DNA of 64,000 nt from Fibrobacter succinogenes. GTDB taxonomy: Bacteria > Fibrobacterota > Fibrobacteria > Fibrobacterales > Fibrobacteraceae. Positions 52,866 to 60,568 of the stretch are shown in pieces. Under the pieces are notes generated by a model that did no database searches, was not told the origin of the DNA, and saw nothing but the letters and a program-made list of their open reading frames with translations. The stretch's first letter is position 1, and every line of letters begins with the position of its first letter. The position numbers and the translations under genes were made by a program. The stretch spans positions 1 to 64,000 of the forward strand of contig CADBHQ010000013.1 of the NCBI GenBank assembly GCA_902794535.1, read 5' to 3'.

Positions 52866-54947
52866 GTGACAAAACGAATCCCAAAACTTAGCGCCCCGGA
52901 AGAGGTACACCAGAAAATCAAGTCCGAATTGTTAACGGATTTTTGCGAAGTGTACATTCCCATGGCTCCCGATGTTTACACCTACGGAGTGCCCGCAGGC
53001 TATCGTCTTACGCGCGGAGACGTTGTATGGGTTCAGTTTGCCACCCGTAAAAAGCCGGCCCTCGCCGTAGTTTCCAAAGTCCACCAGGACCGCCCCAAGT
53101 TTGACGTGCGCCCCGCTTACCCGCACCAGTCCGGCTACCGTTTTAGCGAACGTTATATGGAAATGCTCGAATGGACGGCGCGGTATTACATTAGCACACC
53201 AATGAAGGCGCTGTTCGTCTTCTGGCCGAGCGACTTCGAAAAGTACCTGGACGCTTTGGCCTTTACAAAGGGGGAAGCCTCCCCCTCGCGTGAGCCCCAA
53301 GGGTCTCCCGCTACCCCCTCTGCGGGGAGCCACCCCGCAACGCCCCCGAACGCTCCGGCACTGACGTTAGAACAAACTAACGCATTCAACACACTCTGCG
53401 AAGAACTGAACAAGACAGGTTTCCGCGGCGTATTGCTTCACGGCGTCACAGGCTCGGGCAAGACACGTGTTTACCAAGAGATTGCCCTTGAGGCGCTCAA
53501 GCAGAACAAAAAAGTTTTAATACTCGTGCCCGAAATCGGGCTCACACCGCAAACACGCAAGCGCTTCGAAGATTTTCTGCAAGTTCCGATTGTGGTTTTG
53601 CACTCGGCGCTTTCCGCACCCAAGAAGCGCGAAGGCTACGTCTCGATTCTGAAGGGTGATGCGCAAGTGGTTCTAGGCACCCGCAGTGCCATTCTTGCGC
53701 CATTTGATTTTGACCTCGTGATTCTCGACGAAGAACACGACACCTCTTTCAAGCAGCAGGATCCGGCACCGCGCTACCACACTCGCGAAATGGCTTTCCA
53801 TTTGGCGTACAAGTATGGCGCCCTCGTGGTGCTTGGCAGTGCCACGCCGAGCCTTGAAACATTCTATAACGCTCAGGCGAAAAATTTAAAGATTGTCTCG
53901 CTCAAGGAACGCGCCACGCAGGCGCCACTCCCGAAGGTGCAAATTGTAGACATGAGCAAGATGCGCCAGCAAAAGGGCATTCTCCTGTCGCCCACGCTAC
54001 GCGAAGCTCTGACCGATTGCATCGAGAAGGGCGACCAAGCGATTATCCTCATGAACCGCCGCGGCTTTTCGAAAATGCGCGTGTGTACCGAATGCGGCGA
54101 AACGCTTTACTGCAAGCATTGCCACATTCCACTCGTATACCACAAGCAATATCGCTCACTCATGTGCCACTACTGCGCCGCCCTTTACCCGGTGAACACA
54201 CCGTGTAGCGCCTGCGGCGCCGAAACTTACGAGTTCGTGGGCGGCGCGATCGAGATGCTCGAAGAAGAAATCGCCGAATGGATTCCGAATGCAAAGGTGA
54301 TTCGCATGGACCGCGACACCACCCAGAACGTGGGCGCCAGCGAAAAGATTCTCGACGCGTTCCGCAACCGCGAATACAATATCCTGATTGGAACGCAGAT
54401 GGTCGCCAAGGGCCACGACTTCCCGGGCGTGCAATTAGTCGGGGTCGTTGGCGCCGATAGCGGGCTTGGCATTCCCGATTTCCGCTCTACCGAAAGGCTT
54501 TTCCAACTGCTGAGCCAGACTGCAGGGCGCGCGGGTCGTGCCGGCGGCGAGGGGCTGGTGCTGATTCAGACGCTCAAGCCCTCTGAGCCCGTGATGCTGT
54601 TCGCCGTGAACCACGACTTTAACGGATTCGCGAATAAGGAAATGGAAGACCGGCGCGCCGCCTTCTACCCGCCCTTCTGCAAGCTCGTGGAAATCAGCTG
54701 TGGCAGCCGCGACGAAGACTTGTTGCGTCACACCGTCGAACGACTCGAAGCCCTTCTCCGTGCGAACAAGAATCTCATGGTGCTCGGCCCTGTGGACGCC
54801 TTCGTCCCCGTCGTGCAAAACGTACATTGGGCAAAACTCTACATCAAGACACAAGACCTCGCCCCCGTGCGCAAAATTCTGCACCCCATCATAAATGCAC
54901 CCAAGCCCTGGGTGCAAAATGTAGAGATTAAGGTAGAAATTGAGTAG
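52866..54947 (+). CDS. priA: Primosomal protein N' (replication restart helicase PriA)
   Basis: Helicase that reloads DnaB at stalled forks. The 693-residue product has the N-terminal DNA 3'-end binding domain (about 25-125), Walker A GVTGSGKT, Walker B LVILDEEHD, GSATPSLETF, eight zinc-binding cysteines (CTECGETLYCKHC, CHYC, CSACG) and motifs IV-VI with IGTQMVAKGHDFP and QTAGRAGRAGG. Between the N-terminal domain and LTLEQTNAF there are only about 45 residues, mostly a Ser/Pro-rich linker, where E. coli PriA has a winged-helix domain of about 90. The linker includes the repeat also seen in coaBC. Start is GTG at 52866. Confidence 0.94.
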   Translation: MTKRIPKLSAPEEVHQKIKSELLTDFCEVYIPMAPDVYTYGVPAGYRLTRGDVVWVQFATRKKPALAVVSKVHQDRPKFDVRPAYPHQSGYRFSERYMEMLEWTARYYISTPMKALFVFWPSDFEKYLDALAFTKGEASPSREPQGSPATPSAGSHPATPPNAPALTLEQTNAFNTLCEELNKTGFRGVLLHGVTGSGKTRVYQEIALEALKQNKKVLILVPEIGLTPQTRKRFEDFLQVPIVVLHSALSAPKKREGYVSILKGDAQVVLGTRSAILAPFDFDLVILDEEHDTSFKQQDPAPRYHTREMAFHLAYKYGALVVLGSATPSLETFYNAQAKNLKIVSLKERATQAPLPKVQIVDMSKMRQQKGILLSPTLREALTDCIEKGDQAIILMNRRGFSKMRVCTECGETLYCKHCHIPLVYHKQYRSLMCHYCAALYPVNTPCSACGAETYEFVGGAIEMLEEEIAEWIPNAKVIRMDRDTTQNVGASEKILDAFRNREYNILIGTQMVAKGHDFPGVQLVGVVGADSGLGIPDFRSTERLFQLLSQTAGRAGRAGGEGLVLIQTLKPSEPVMLFAVNHDFNGFANKEMEDRRAAFYPPFCKLVEISCGSRDEDLLRHTVERLEALLRANKNLMVLGPVDAFVPVVQNVHWAKLYIKTQDLAPVRKILHPIINAPKPWVQNVEIKVEIE
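53282..53321 (+). repeat. GC-rich in-frame repeat in the priA linker
   Basis: cccctcgc followed by tctcccgctaccccctct, matching the coaBC linker element in order, spacing and reading frame. Flanking bases form small hairpins (ggggg-aagcct-ccccc; cccc-tctg-cgggg). Confidence 0.5.
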
Positions 54948-55008
54948 GACTAGAACGGAGCGCCCTTTACCAAATCATCGCTTTTACATAACTTTTACAC
55001 TCCGGCCC

Positions 55009-55036
55009 TTGCCAATTTGAATTGGTATTCTATATT
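55009..55036 (+). promoter_or_regulatory. Promoter upstream of the Rpn-type gene
   Basis: TTGCCA, 16 bases, TATATT, with a predicted start near 55043. The transcript would meet a terminator hairpin at 55067 before the gene. Confidence 0.6.
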
Positions 55037-55066
55037 CTGCCCGACGGTTCCAATAGTGCGCCAAAG

Positions 55067-55093
55067 CATCCAAAAGAATTTGGATGTTTTTTT
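55067..55093 (+). terminator. Leader terminator before the Rpn-type gene
   Basis: A perfect 8-bp stem catccaaa/tttggatg with loop agaa and eight or more T, ending five bases before the aaggag of the downstream gene. It would stop most transcripts about 45 nt after the promoter. Confidence 0.75.
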
Positions 55094-55107
55094 ATTTAAG
55101 GAGCACT

Positions 55108-55818
55108 ATGAATCGCCGTCACTCAAAAACGGAATCCAAGCGTTTTCTTAACATCGAAATGCAGAAGGCAGAGCACAACTTCTTTATCGACCGTACGGTT
55201 CTGTACAAATCTTTCTTGATTATCAACGGCAAGCAGGAAATGGAAAGTACTGAAGAATTCAAGGCTCTTTCCAAAGAGCAAAAGGAATACAGACGGTACG
55301 AAATTCCCGAAAGCATTTCAATCTGGATTTGCGACTTTGAACTTCCACAAACCATGGGAAACTATATCGATGAATGGGCCATCTATAGTCGTGAATCACT
55401 GAAAAATGGTAATGGAGAGACGATTTTTCCCAAAAATAAGTATATTATTGTCAGTCTACCTAAATTCAATAAGACGGCTGACGAGGTGAAAACCCCCGTT
55501 GATACGTGGCTCTACGTGATCAAGCATGCTTGCGACGGCAAAGAACTGCCGCACTTCGGGAGTGACATTGTCAAGGAAGCTCTGGAACGCATCCGTATTG
55601 ATAGATTAGACAACAAAACGTTGACCGAACTGGAGAGAGAAATGATTGCTCAGGAAGAAATAGATTGCCGCCTCGCCGGAGCCAAAATCGAGACTCGGCT
55701 CGAAATGGTCGATGCCATGCTCGCCAATGACATTCCTGTTGAAAAAATTTCCGTCATTTCTGGCATTCCGCTAGAAGAGATCCAGAAACGACGGGCTCTT
55801 CGCGAACGAGGACTTTAA
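55108..55818 (+). CDS. Rpn/PD-(D/E)XK nuclease-family transposase-like protein, N-terminally short
   Basis: A 236-residue protein related to Rpn recombination-promoting nucleases (Transposase_31/PDDEXK_2 group). RFLNIEMQKAEHNFFIDRTVLYKS carries the E-x-Q part of the nuclease core; ESISIWICDFELP and WLYVIKHACDGKELP are also typical. The usual first 60-80 residues (D-P-I-F-K-x-I-F-G-type start with the first catalytic residue) are missing. A clean aaggag and ATG at 55108 open the frame anyway, so it is either a truncated remnant given a new start or a natural short form. The C-terminus has helices and EMVDAMLANDIPVEKISVIS, an HTH-like tail common in the family. Confidence 0.75.
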   Translation: MNRRHSKTESKRFLNIEMQKAEHNFFIDRTVLYKSFLIINGKQEMESTEEFKALSKEQKEYRRYEIPESISIWICDFELPQTMGNYIDEWAIYSRESLKNGNGETIFPKNKYIIVSLPKFNKTADEVKTPVDTWLYVIKHACDGKELPHFGSDIVKEALERIRIDRLDNKTLTELEREMIAQEEIDCRLAGAKIETRLEMVDAMLANDIPVEKISVISGIPLEEIQKRRALRERGL

Positions 55819-55832
55819 GCAGGAATACTAAG

Positions 55833-56564
55833 TTACAGCGGGAACTTGGGATAATTCTCGCGCACGTACTTGCTCGGGTAGGCATTAAAATGCCACCATT
55901 CGCTGCCGAGCGGGACCCAGCCCGCCCCGCGCATAATCTTGCGAAGTTTGTTACGGTTGTCCACTTGCTCCTGCGTCAAGCGCCCGCTCTTTAAAGCATC
56001 CGCTTCGCCGACTTCGCCCGCGCAGCGTTCAAAAGAATCAAAGTCCGTGCCCATGTCAAGCAAGTTGCCATCGGCACCGGTAATTCCCAAATCTAGCGCC
56101 AGGCCAAAATTATGGAGCCCGCCTGTGGCCGGCGAAGACACGTAGGCTGAATAAGGCGTTCCGCGAACGGTCTTTCGCAAAGCCTCTTGCGCATACAACG
56201 GCCGCGAGGCATCAAAAATCACGAGCACAGAACCCGGCATTTCACGCTCCATAATCTTCACGGCCTTGCGAAGTTTTGCGGCAGCATCCTTATGCACAAA
56301 AGCGCGCTGCACGCCACAATACAAATCATGCCCCGTCACGTTTTCAAAGGTGGCGTAACGCAAGTCCATGCGCACGCCCTTCAGATGGGTGATTTCGACC
56401 ATGTTGGAATCTGCCGTCGCAAAAGCAATCCACTTCTTGACGGAACTGCAATAACGCAAAGGCTTTTCGGGCTTCGGCGGAACAAACAGAGAATCCGTTT
56501 CGTGCGCAAACACAAAAGACGACATGAAAAGAAGTAATAGACAAACGCAAGCGCTTCGTTTCAT
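55833..56564 (-). CDS. VanX-like D-Ala-D-Ala dipeptidase (M15D)
   Basis: A 243-residue exported enzyme with signal peptide KRSACVCLLLLFMSSFVFA. Zinc ligands are in LHNFGLALDLG (family SxHxxGxAxD) and EWWHF (family ExxWH); DLRYATFENVTG and FDASRPLYAQ are also as in VanX/DdpX proteins. It probably hydrolyses D-Ala-D-Ala dipeptide in the periplasm, for peptidoglycan recycling or nutrient use. No vanHAS genes are near, so resistance is not implied. The start ATG at 56564 is placed at the signal peptide; hairpin copy C lies just upstream. Confidence 0.9.
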   Translation of the reverse strand: MKRSACVCLLLLFMSSFVFAHETDSLFVPPKPEKPLRYCSSVKKWIAFATADSNMVEITHLKGVRMDLRYATFENVTGHDLYCGVQRAFVHKDAAAKLRKAVKIMEREMPGSVLVIFDASRPLYAQEALRKTVRGTPYSAYVSSPATGGLHNFGLALDLGITGADGNLLDMGTDFDSFERCAGEVGEADALKSGRLTQEQVDNRNKLRKIMRGAGWVPLGSEWWHFNAYPSKYVRENYPKFPL

Positions 56565-56570
56565 ATTATG

Positions 56571-56602
56571 CCACACGGATTCGATTTCACTAACGTGAAA
56601 TC
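56571..56602 (-). repeat. Hairpin element, copy C
   Basis: On the plus strand ccacacggattc then gatttcac-taac-gtgaaatc. The stem is kept by a paired T-A to C-G change relative to copy A. It lies 17 bases past the receptor-gene stop and six bases before the dipeptidase start. Confidence 0.85.
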
Positions 56603-56619
56603 TATTTTTCTCTCGTCTA

Positions 56620-58989
56620 TTAAATTCCCAATTGCACTTCGACGCCGAATTGCACGTACAGGCCCATGCCCTTGGCAATGAACGGCACCAGATCGTAGCC
56701 ATCGGTAATGTCATCGTTATTGTCGCGGGTTACCCAAGAACGTTCGCGGGCGTTTTCACTACCCAAGAACTTGAGGGCACTCACATCCAAGTTTGCAAAG
56801 ATGTTGTCCACTTCTACGTAGAATCTTGCAGTCCTGAAGAAGCTGTTGTTCTTGCCAATCAAGTCCAAGTTCACGCGGGCATCGGTACGGAACATATCCG
56901 TAAAGTCATGGAAGTCTTTCAAGCGGCGAGTTCCGTTAGAGCGATTCTTGGAATCAGAAGGCATAATCTCGTAGTAGTACAGCGGACGGTGCAATGCCGC
57001 ATGGTGCGTGAGAATGAACGAAAGAATCGAGTCTTTACGCGGGTAATAGCGGAAGTGCGAAAGAATATCCAAACGGGAATTAGCTTCCCACGGGAGCGAC
57101 TTGCCGCCTTCAAGTTCATATTCGCCATACACGGAGCTCACGTTCGTCGCCATCGAGAAATGGTGAGACGTCTTGAGTTCCATCGTAGCAGAAGCACCTG
57201 CCACCCAGGCAAAGTCAATCGGAGTCACATCGTCGTACTGCGCAAAGGCCTTAGGCATCGGGAGCAGCGGATCCGGGTAGTAACGGCCAAAGCCAGAACC
57301 CTGCGCCACGAAGTACTTGGAATTGTAACCCAAGCCAATCTTGCCGGACACGCCCGATTCCAAGCGACCGGTCAGTTCGCCATCATCGTAGCAAGGTTTC
57401 CAGTCGCTACGGTAGGCGGCATTTGCAATCAAACGCCAATAGGCAGAATCAACGCGGGAAAGATTCTGGTCAAAGTCGAACGAGGCTGTAGGCGCAGCTT
57501 CACGTTCATGCAAGTCGGTCACCGCGCCCACAGAAAGAATCTTCTGCGAAAAATCGCTCTGCCAGTTCATGCGGCCAGCACCCGACCAAACGCCTGCATT
57601 AAAGTCATCTGTCAACGAACCACCATAATCCTGATAGCTACGTTCTACAAAATGGTGTTCATAAAGCAGGGCCCAGCTCAACTTGGAACCCAAGATAGAG
57701 CCCTTGAAGTTCTTGTCGACGCCAGCGGTCAAAGTCATGTGCGTCTGTTCATAGCCATCGATATAGGTTGCGGCTTCCTTGGAATCAGCCGTATTGCGGA
57801 AACCCTTGGTATCGCGGAGCGTATCGCCCAGCACCTCGCGGACCAAACCGGCATGCATCGAAGTTCCAAAGCGGGAATTGTATTCGGCACCCACCACCAA
57901 ATACTGTTGCTTACCTTCGATAATGTCAATCGAGTTCACTTCGTTATAAGAGGTCGCGGTATCCTGGTGCACGCTATATTCGTCAGAGCTATACAAGGTG
58001 CGCAAAGCCCAAGTATTGCCGTTGGTGTCAGAGCCATTAAACTGGGCGTACACGTCAAAGGCGGTCAGGTCGTACGGGTCAGACGTTTTCACGTTGCAGT
58101 CGCTGCCCGAGCATTCTGCGCTACGATCCTTGCGGAATTCGCTAAAGAACTTTTCGCCCATGTTCTTGAGCATTTCATCGTCAAGTCTGCGGAAAGAGAA
58201 CCTGAAGCTATCCCAGAAAAGCCACGGGGAATCAAACACCACTTCTTGCAGGGCAATGCCAGCCGTTCCACGCAAGCCCCATTCGCCCTTGGTCTGTTCA
58301 GGGATGTACTGCACAGACGTTGCAAGGCCCTGGCCAATCGGACCTTCGCCATAGTGGTCATGAATTTCAATGGCGCTCAAGATATGCGGGTTAATCACCG
58401 AAAGGTTGCCCGGAAAGCCCACATCCAAGTGGCGCATGTTCGGAATGCGGAGTCTTCCCAAGTGGTAAGCCACGTCGCCTGCGCGAGAACCTTCGTAATA
58501 AAGAGCACTGCTAAAATCCTTCTGGCCCGAAATACCCGGCATCTGGCTCAAGTGTTCCGTCACATCAAAACGCATACCGGCTGCGTCTTCGAGCTTGTCG
58601 AGATTCACCTTGCGTTCAAAGTTCCACTGAACCTTGTCGCCACCGCCACCAATCACGGTGCTTGTACCCAGGTTGCGCACATCGGCGGTCGTCTGCATGG
58701 TCACCACCATGTCAAACAAGTCCGCAAAGTCCTGCAGTTCCACCTGCACGCTATCGAAGCCCTCTTTCTTAAAGATAAGCACCGCGTTCTTGGAATCGGC
58801 AGTCAATTCAAAACGACCGTCAGCATCCGTTTCACCGAGCTTCTTACCCGAGATATAGGTAATCGTCGCATTCTTGACAGGCAAATCGGTTTCAGATTCC
58901 AGAACCACACCCACAATCAAAGTCGGGGTCGCGGCAAACACGGCTACTGCAAAAAGCAGCACGAAAACAAACAGGGAACGAATTCTCAT
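56620..58989 (-). CDS. TonB-dependent outer-membrane receptor with carboxypeptidase-regulatory-like domain
   Basis: A 789-residue outer-membrane protein with signal peptide RSLFVFVLLFAVAVFA. Residues about 22-105 form a carboxypeptidase-D-regulatory-like domain (VVLESETDLPVKNATITY, GETDADGRFELTA), as in SusC-type and other Bacteroidota-like receptors. A plug follows (about 120-250; VTEHLSQMPGISGQKD, LSVINPHILSAIEIHDHYG) and a 22-strand-type barrel rich in aromatic strand ends, closing with LYVQFGVEVQLGI. No SusD partner is adjacent. The ligand cannot be read. It is cotranscribed at most with the dipeptidase downstream. Confidence 0.88.
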   Translation of the reverse strand: MRIRSLFVFVLLFAVAVFAATPTLIVGVVLESETDLPVKNATITYISGKKLGETDADGRFELTADSKNAVLIFKKEGFDSVQVELQDFADLFDMVVTMQTTADVRNLGTSTVIGGGGDKVQWNFERKVNLDKLEDAAGMRFDVTEHLSQMPGISGQKDFSSALYYEGSRAGDVAYHLGRLRIPNMRHLDVGFPGNLSVINPHILSAIEIHDHYGEGPIGQGLATSVQYIPEQTKGEWGLRGTAGIALQEVVFDSPWLFWDSFRFSFRRLDDEMLKNMGEKFFSEFRKDRSAECSGSDCNVKTSDPYDLTAFDVYAQFNGSDTNGNTWALRTLYSSDEYSVHQDTATSYNEVNSIDIIEGKQQYLVVGAEYNSRFGTSMHAGLVREVLGDTLRDTKGFRNTADSKEAATYIDGYEQTHMTLTAGVDKNFKGSILGSKLSWALLYEHHFVERSYQDYGGSLTDDFNAGVWSGAGRMNWQSDFSQKILSVGAVTDLHEREAAPTASFDFDQNLSRVDSAYWRLIANAAYRSDWKPCYDDGELTGRLESGVSGKIGLGYNSKYFVAQGSGFGRYYPDPLLPMPKAFAQYDDVTPIDFAWVAGASATMELKTSHHFSMATNVSSVYGEYELEGGKSLPWEANSRLDILSHFRYYPRKDSILSFILTHHAALHRPLYYYEIMPSDSKNRSNGTRRLKDFHDFTDMFRTDARVNLDLIGKNNSFFRTARFYVEVDNIFANLDVSALKFLGSENARERSWVTRDNNDDITDGYDLVPFIAKGMGLYVQFGVEVQLGI

Positions 58990-59050
58990 ACTTCTTAAAT
59001 TAGAAAAAACGCCGTCCTAAATTCAATCAACTAAGTTCTATATTTACCGT

Positions 59051-59821
59051 ATGCTTGATATTTACTTGGTACAAATGGAAGTCGCCCCGAACGACAAGGC
59101 TAAAAACTTCGCCAAAGTGCGCGAATTGACCGCAAAAATCCATAAAGAGCCTAACGATCCCGTGCCAGGTTTAGTCATTTTACCCGAAATGTTTGCCACG
59201 GGCTACCTGCCCCTGCACCCCGAATCGGCCGCCGAAGATTTTTCGACCAACAACTCCGGCGAAACCGCCCAGCTTTTATACGAGCTTGCTAACCAAACCG
59301 GTTGTTATATCATGGGTGCTGGCATCGCACTTTCGAGCAGCAAGTTATTGAATCACAGCAGCGTCTACGCCCCCGGCAACGCAAAAGAATTCGCCGCCTA
59401 CGACAAGCGCCGACCCTTCTTTATGGAACAGCCAAAATTCAACGCAGGCGAAAAAGTTAATTTGTTCAAAATTCAGGATTGGAACGTTGCTGCAACCATC
59501 TGTTTCGACTTGAGATTTCCGGAACTCTACCGCGACGCAACCAAGGCTGGTGCTAGGCTCATCACGGTTCAGGCCGCATGGCCCGTAGAACGAATCGCAC
59601 ACTGGAGAACTCTTTTGCAGGCCCGCGCCATCGAAGACCAAGTGTACATCGCCGCCGTGAATACCGCTGTCTACGGCGGAAACTCAATGATTGTAAGCCC
59701 CAAAGGCGAAATCATGGCAGAGACAGACGACAAAAGCGAAGGCATCGTGCATGCACGCATCGAATCGGCTCCGCAAGAAGAATACCGTAAAAAATTCCCT
59801 ATTTTAAGGGACATTTTATAA
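59051..59821 (+). CDS. Carbon-nitrogen hydrolase, omega-amidase-like
   Basis: A 256-residue nitrilase-superfamily enzyme. The catalytic triad is readable as Glu in LPEMFATGY, Lys in YDKRRPFFM, and Cys in ATICFDLRFPELYR. The order and length match YafV-type omega-amidases, which deaminate alpha-ketoglutaramate and related amides in methionine salvage. Exact substrate uncertain. Cytoplasmic, as no signal peptide is visible. Confidence 0.92.
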   Translation: MLDIYLVQMEVAPNDKAKNFAKVRELTAKIHKEPNDPVPGLVILPEMFATGYLPLHPESAAEDFSTNNSGETAQLLYELANQTGCYIMGAGIALSSSKLLNHSSVYAPGNAKEFAAYDKRRPFFMEQPKFNAGEKVNLFKIQDWNVAATICFDLRFPELYRDATKAGARLITVQAAWPVERIAHWRTLLQARAIEDQVYIAAVNTAVYGGNSMIVSPKGEIMAETDDKSEGIVHARIESAPQEEYRKKFPILRDIL

Positions 59822-59963
59822 TATAAAGTAAACAAATCTATACAAAACAATTTAGAGTAATTTTCATCACATTTTCCCTAATTGTAAAGATTTGATTTAA
59901 TTCACGGACTATCAACAAGTTAGCTTCAACATACCCAAAAAGCCGAAAAAAAAGGCATTATTT

Positions 59964-59992
59964 TTGACATTGAAATGTCAAAAATATATTGT
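59964..59992 (+). promoter_or_regulatory. Promoter overlapped by a perfect palindrome
   Basis: TTGACA, 17 bases, TATTGT, about 45 bases before the 43-codon gene. The palindrome tgacatt-ga-aatgtca (59965-59980) starts inside the -35 box and fills half the spacer, the position of an operator that would block RNA polymerase. Confidence 0.65.
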
Positions 59993-60038
59993 ATCTTTAT
60001 CGTAAGAAACTAAAACGTCTAAACGTGTGAGGTAAATT

Positions 60039-60170
60039 ATGTCGAACACAAACAGACTCCAGTATGCGAAGGCGCTAATCAAGGCCGGAATCACGCGTGA
60101 ACTGATTCTCAAGATCACAGCGATTTCGAGCTATCAGTATTCGCAGATTCAAAGAGAACTTGCGGCCTAA
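60039..60170 (+). CDS. 43-residue HTH-like small protein
   Basis: A short gene with its own promoter, a gagg Shine-Dalgarno seven bases before ATG, and a strong terminator downstream. The product has a predicted helix LQYAKALIKAGI, a second TRELILKITAI, the turn SS and a third YQYSQIQREL, which is the size and spacing of a minimal helix-turn-helix without any other domain. The palindrome in its promoter could be its own target. No known family recognised. It might be a toxin-antitoxin-like regulator or a truncated recombinase HTH, but no partner gene is obvious. Confidence 0.7.
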   Translation: MSNTNRLQYAKALIKAGITRELILKITAISSYQYSQIQRELAA

Positions 60171-60187
60171 GGTTTCGTACTTTGAAA

Positions 60188-60541
60188 ATGGTGTTGGTTA
60201 TTCAAGCGCAGCCTGCCACCTCGAACGAGGAAAGGCAGGCTGTGCTTTTTAGTTGCTTTCGCGACGGTTCCCTTTTAATGGAAGCCAAAGACGGCAAAAA
60301 GCCCGCTCGTTTTTACCTCAAGCCCGGTGACATTTTTCCGTGGGACCAATTTTTACCCAAGCTCCTTGTCAACTGGCAACTTTCTGACTATAAAGACATT
60401 CCTAGGGAATTCAAGCCCGAAAAGCGCATTCCCGATTTCGTACTCGAAGGCATTCTCAAAGAACCTCTCGAAATCCAGCTCAAGATTCTCGCCACCCTCA
60501 GGGCACAAGGGTATTTTCCTCCGCTTAAAGCCAGAGGCTAA
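60188..60541 (+). CDS. Hypothetical protein before the maltokinase-like gene, start uncertain
   Basis: A protein of up to 117 residues. The conserved-looking part begins near FRDGSLLMEAKDGKKPARFY and runs to the end with FLPKLLVNWQLSDYK and LEIQLKILATLRAQGYFPP. The first 18 or so codons from ATG 60188 overlap the terminator at 60205-60250, so translation more likely begins at GTG 60242 or ATG 60278. It is followed after 27 bases by the maltokinase-like gene. No family recognised. Confidence 0.65.
   Translation: MVLVIQAQPATSNEERQAVLFSCFRDGSLLMEAKDGKKPARFYLKPGDIFPWDQFLPKLLVNWQLSDYKDIPREFKPEKRIPDFVLEGILKEPLEIQLKILATLRAQGYFPPLKARG
60205..60250 (+). terminator. Strong terminator of the 43-codon gene
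   Basis: A 13-bp stem agcgcagcctgcc/ggcaggctgtgct (one G-T pair) encloses an inner cctcgaacgagg hairpin and is followed by five T. It lies 34 bases past the 43-codon gene. Confidence 0.85.
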
Positions 60542-60568
60542 TGTGAAATGTGTGATGTGAGATGTGCG

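Noticed and set aside
55833..56564. VanX-like gene as glycopeptide resistance
   Set aside because: No vanH, vanA-type ligase or vanRS genes are near. VanX homologues are common as plain dipeptidases.
56632..58998. A 788-codon open frame on the plus strand opposite the TonB-dependent receptor gene
   Set aside because: It mirrors the receptor gene, is His/Arg/Val-rich as antisense of GC-biased codons, and has no recognisable domain. The receptor on the other strand has a signal peptide, plug and barrel.
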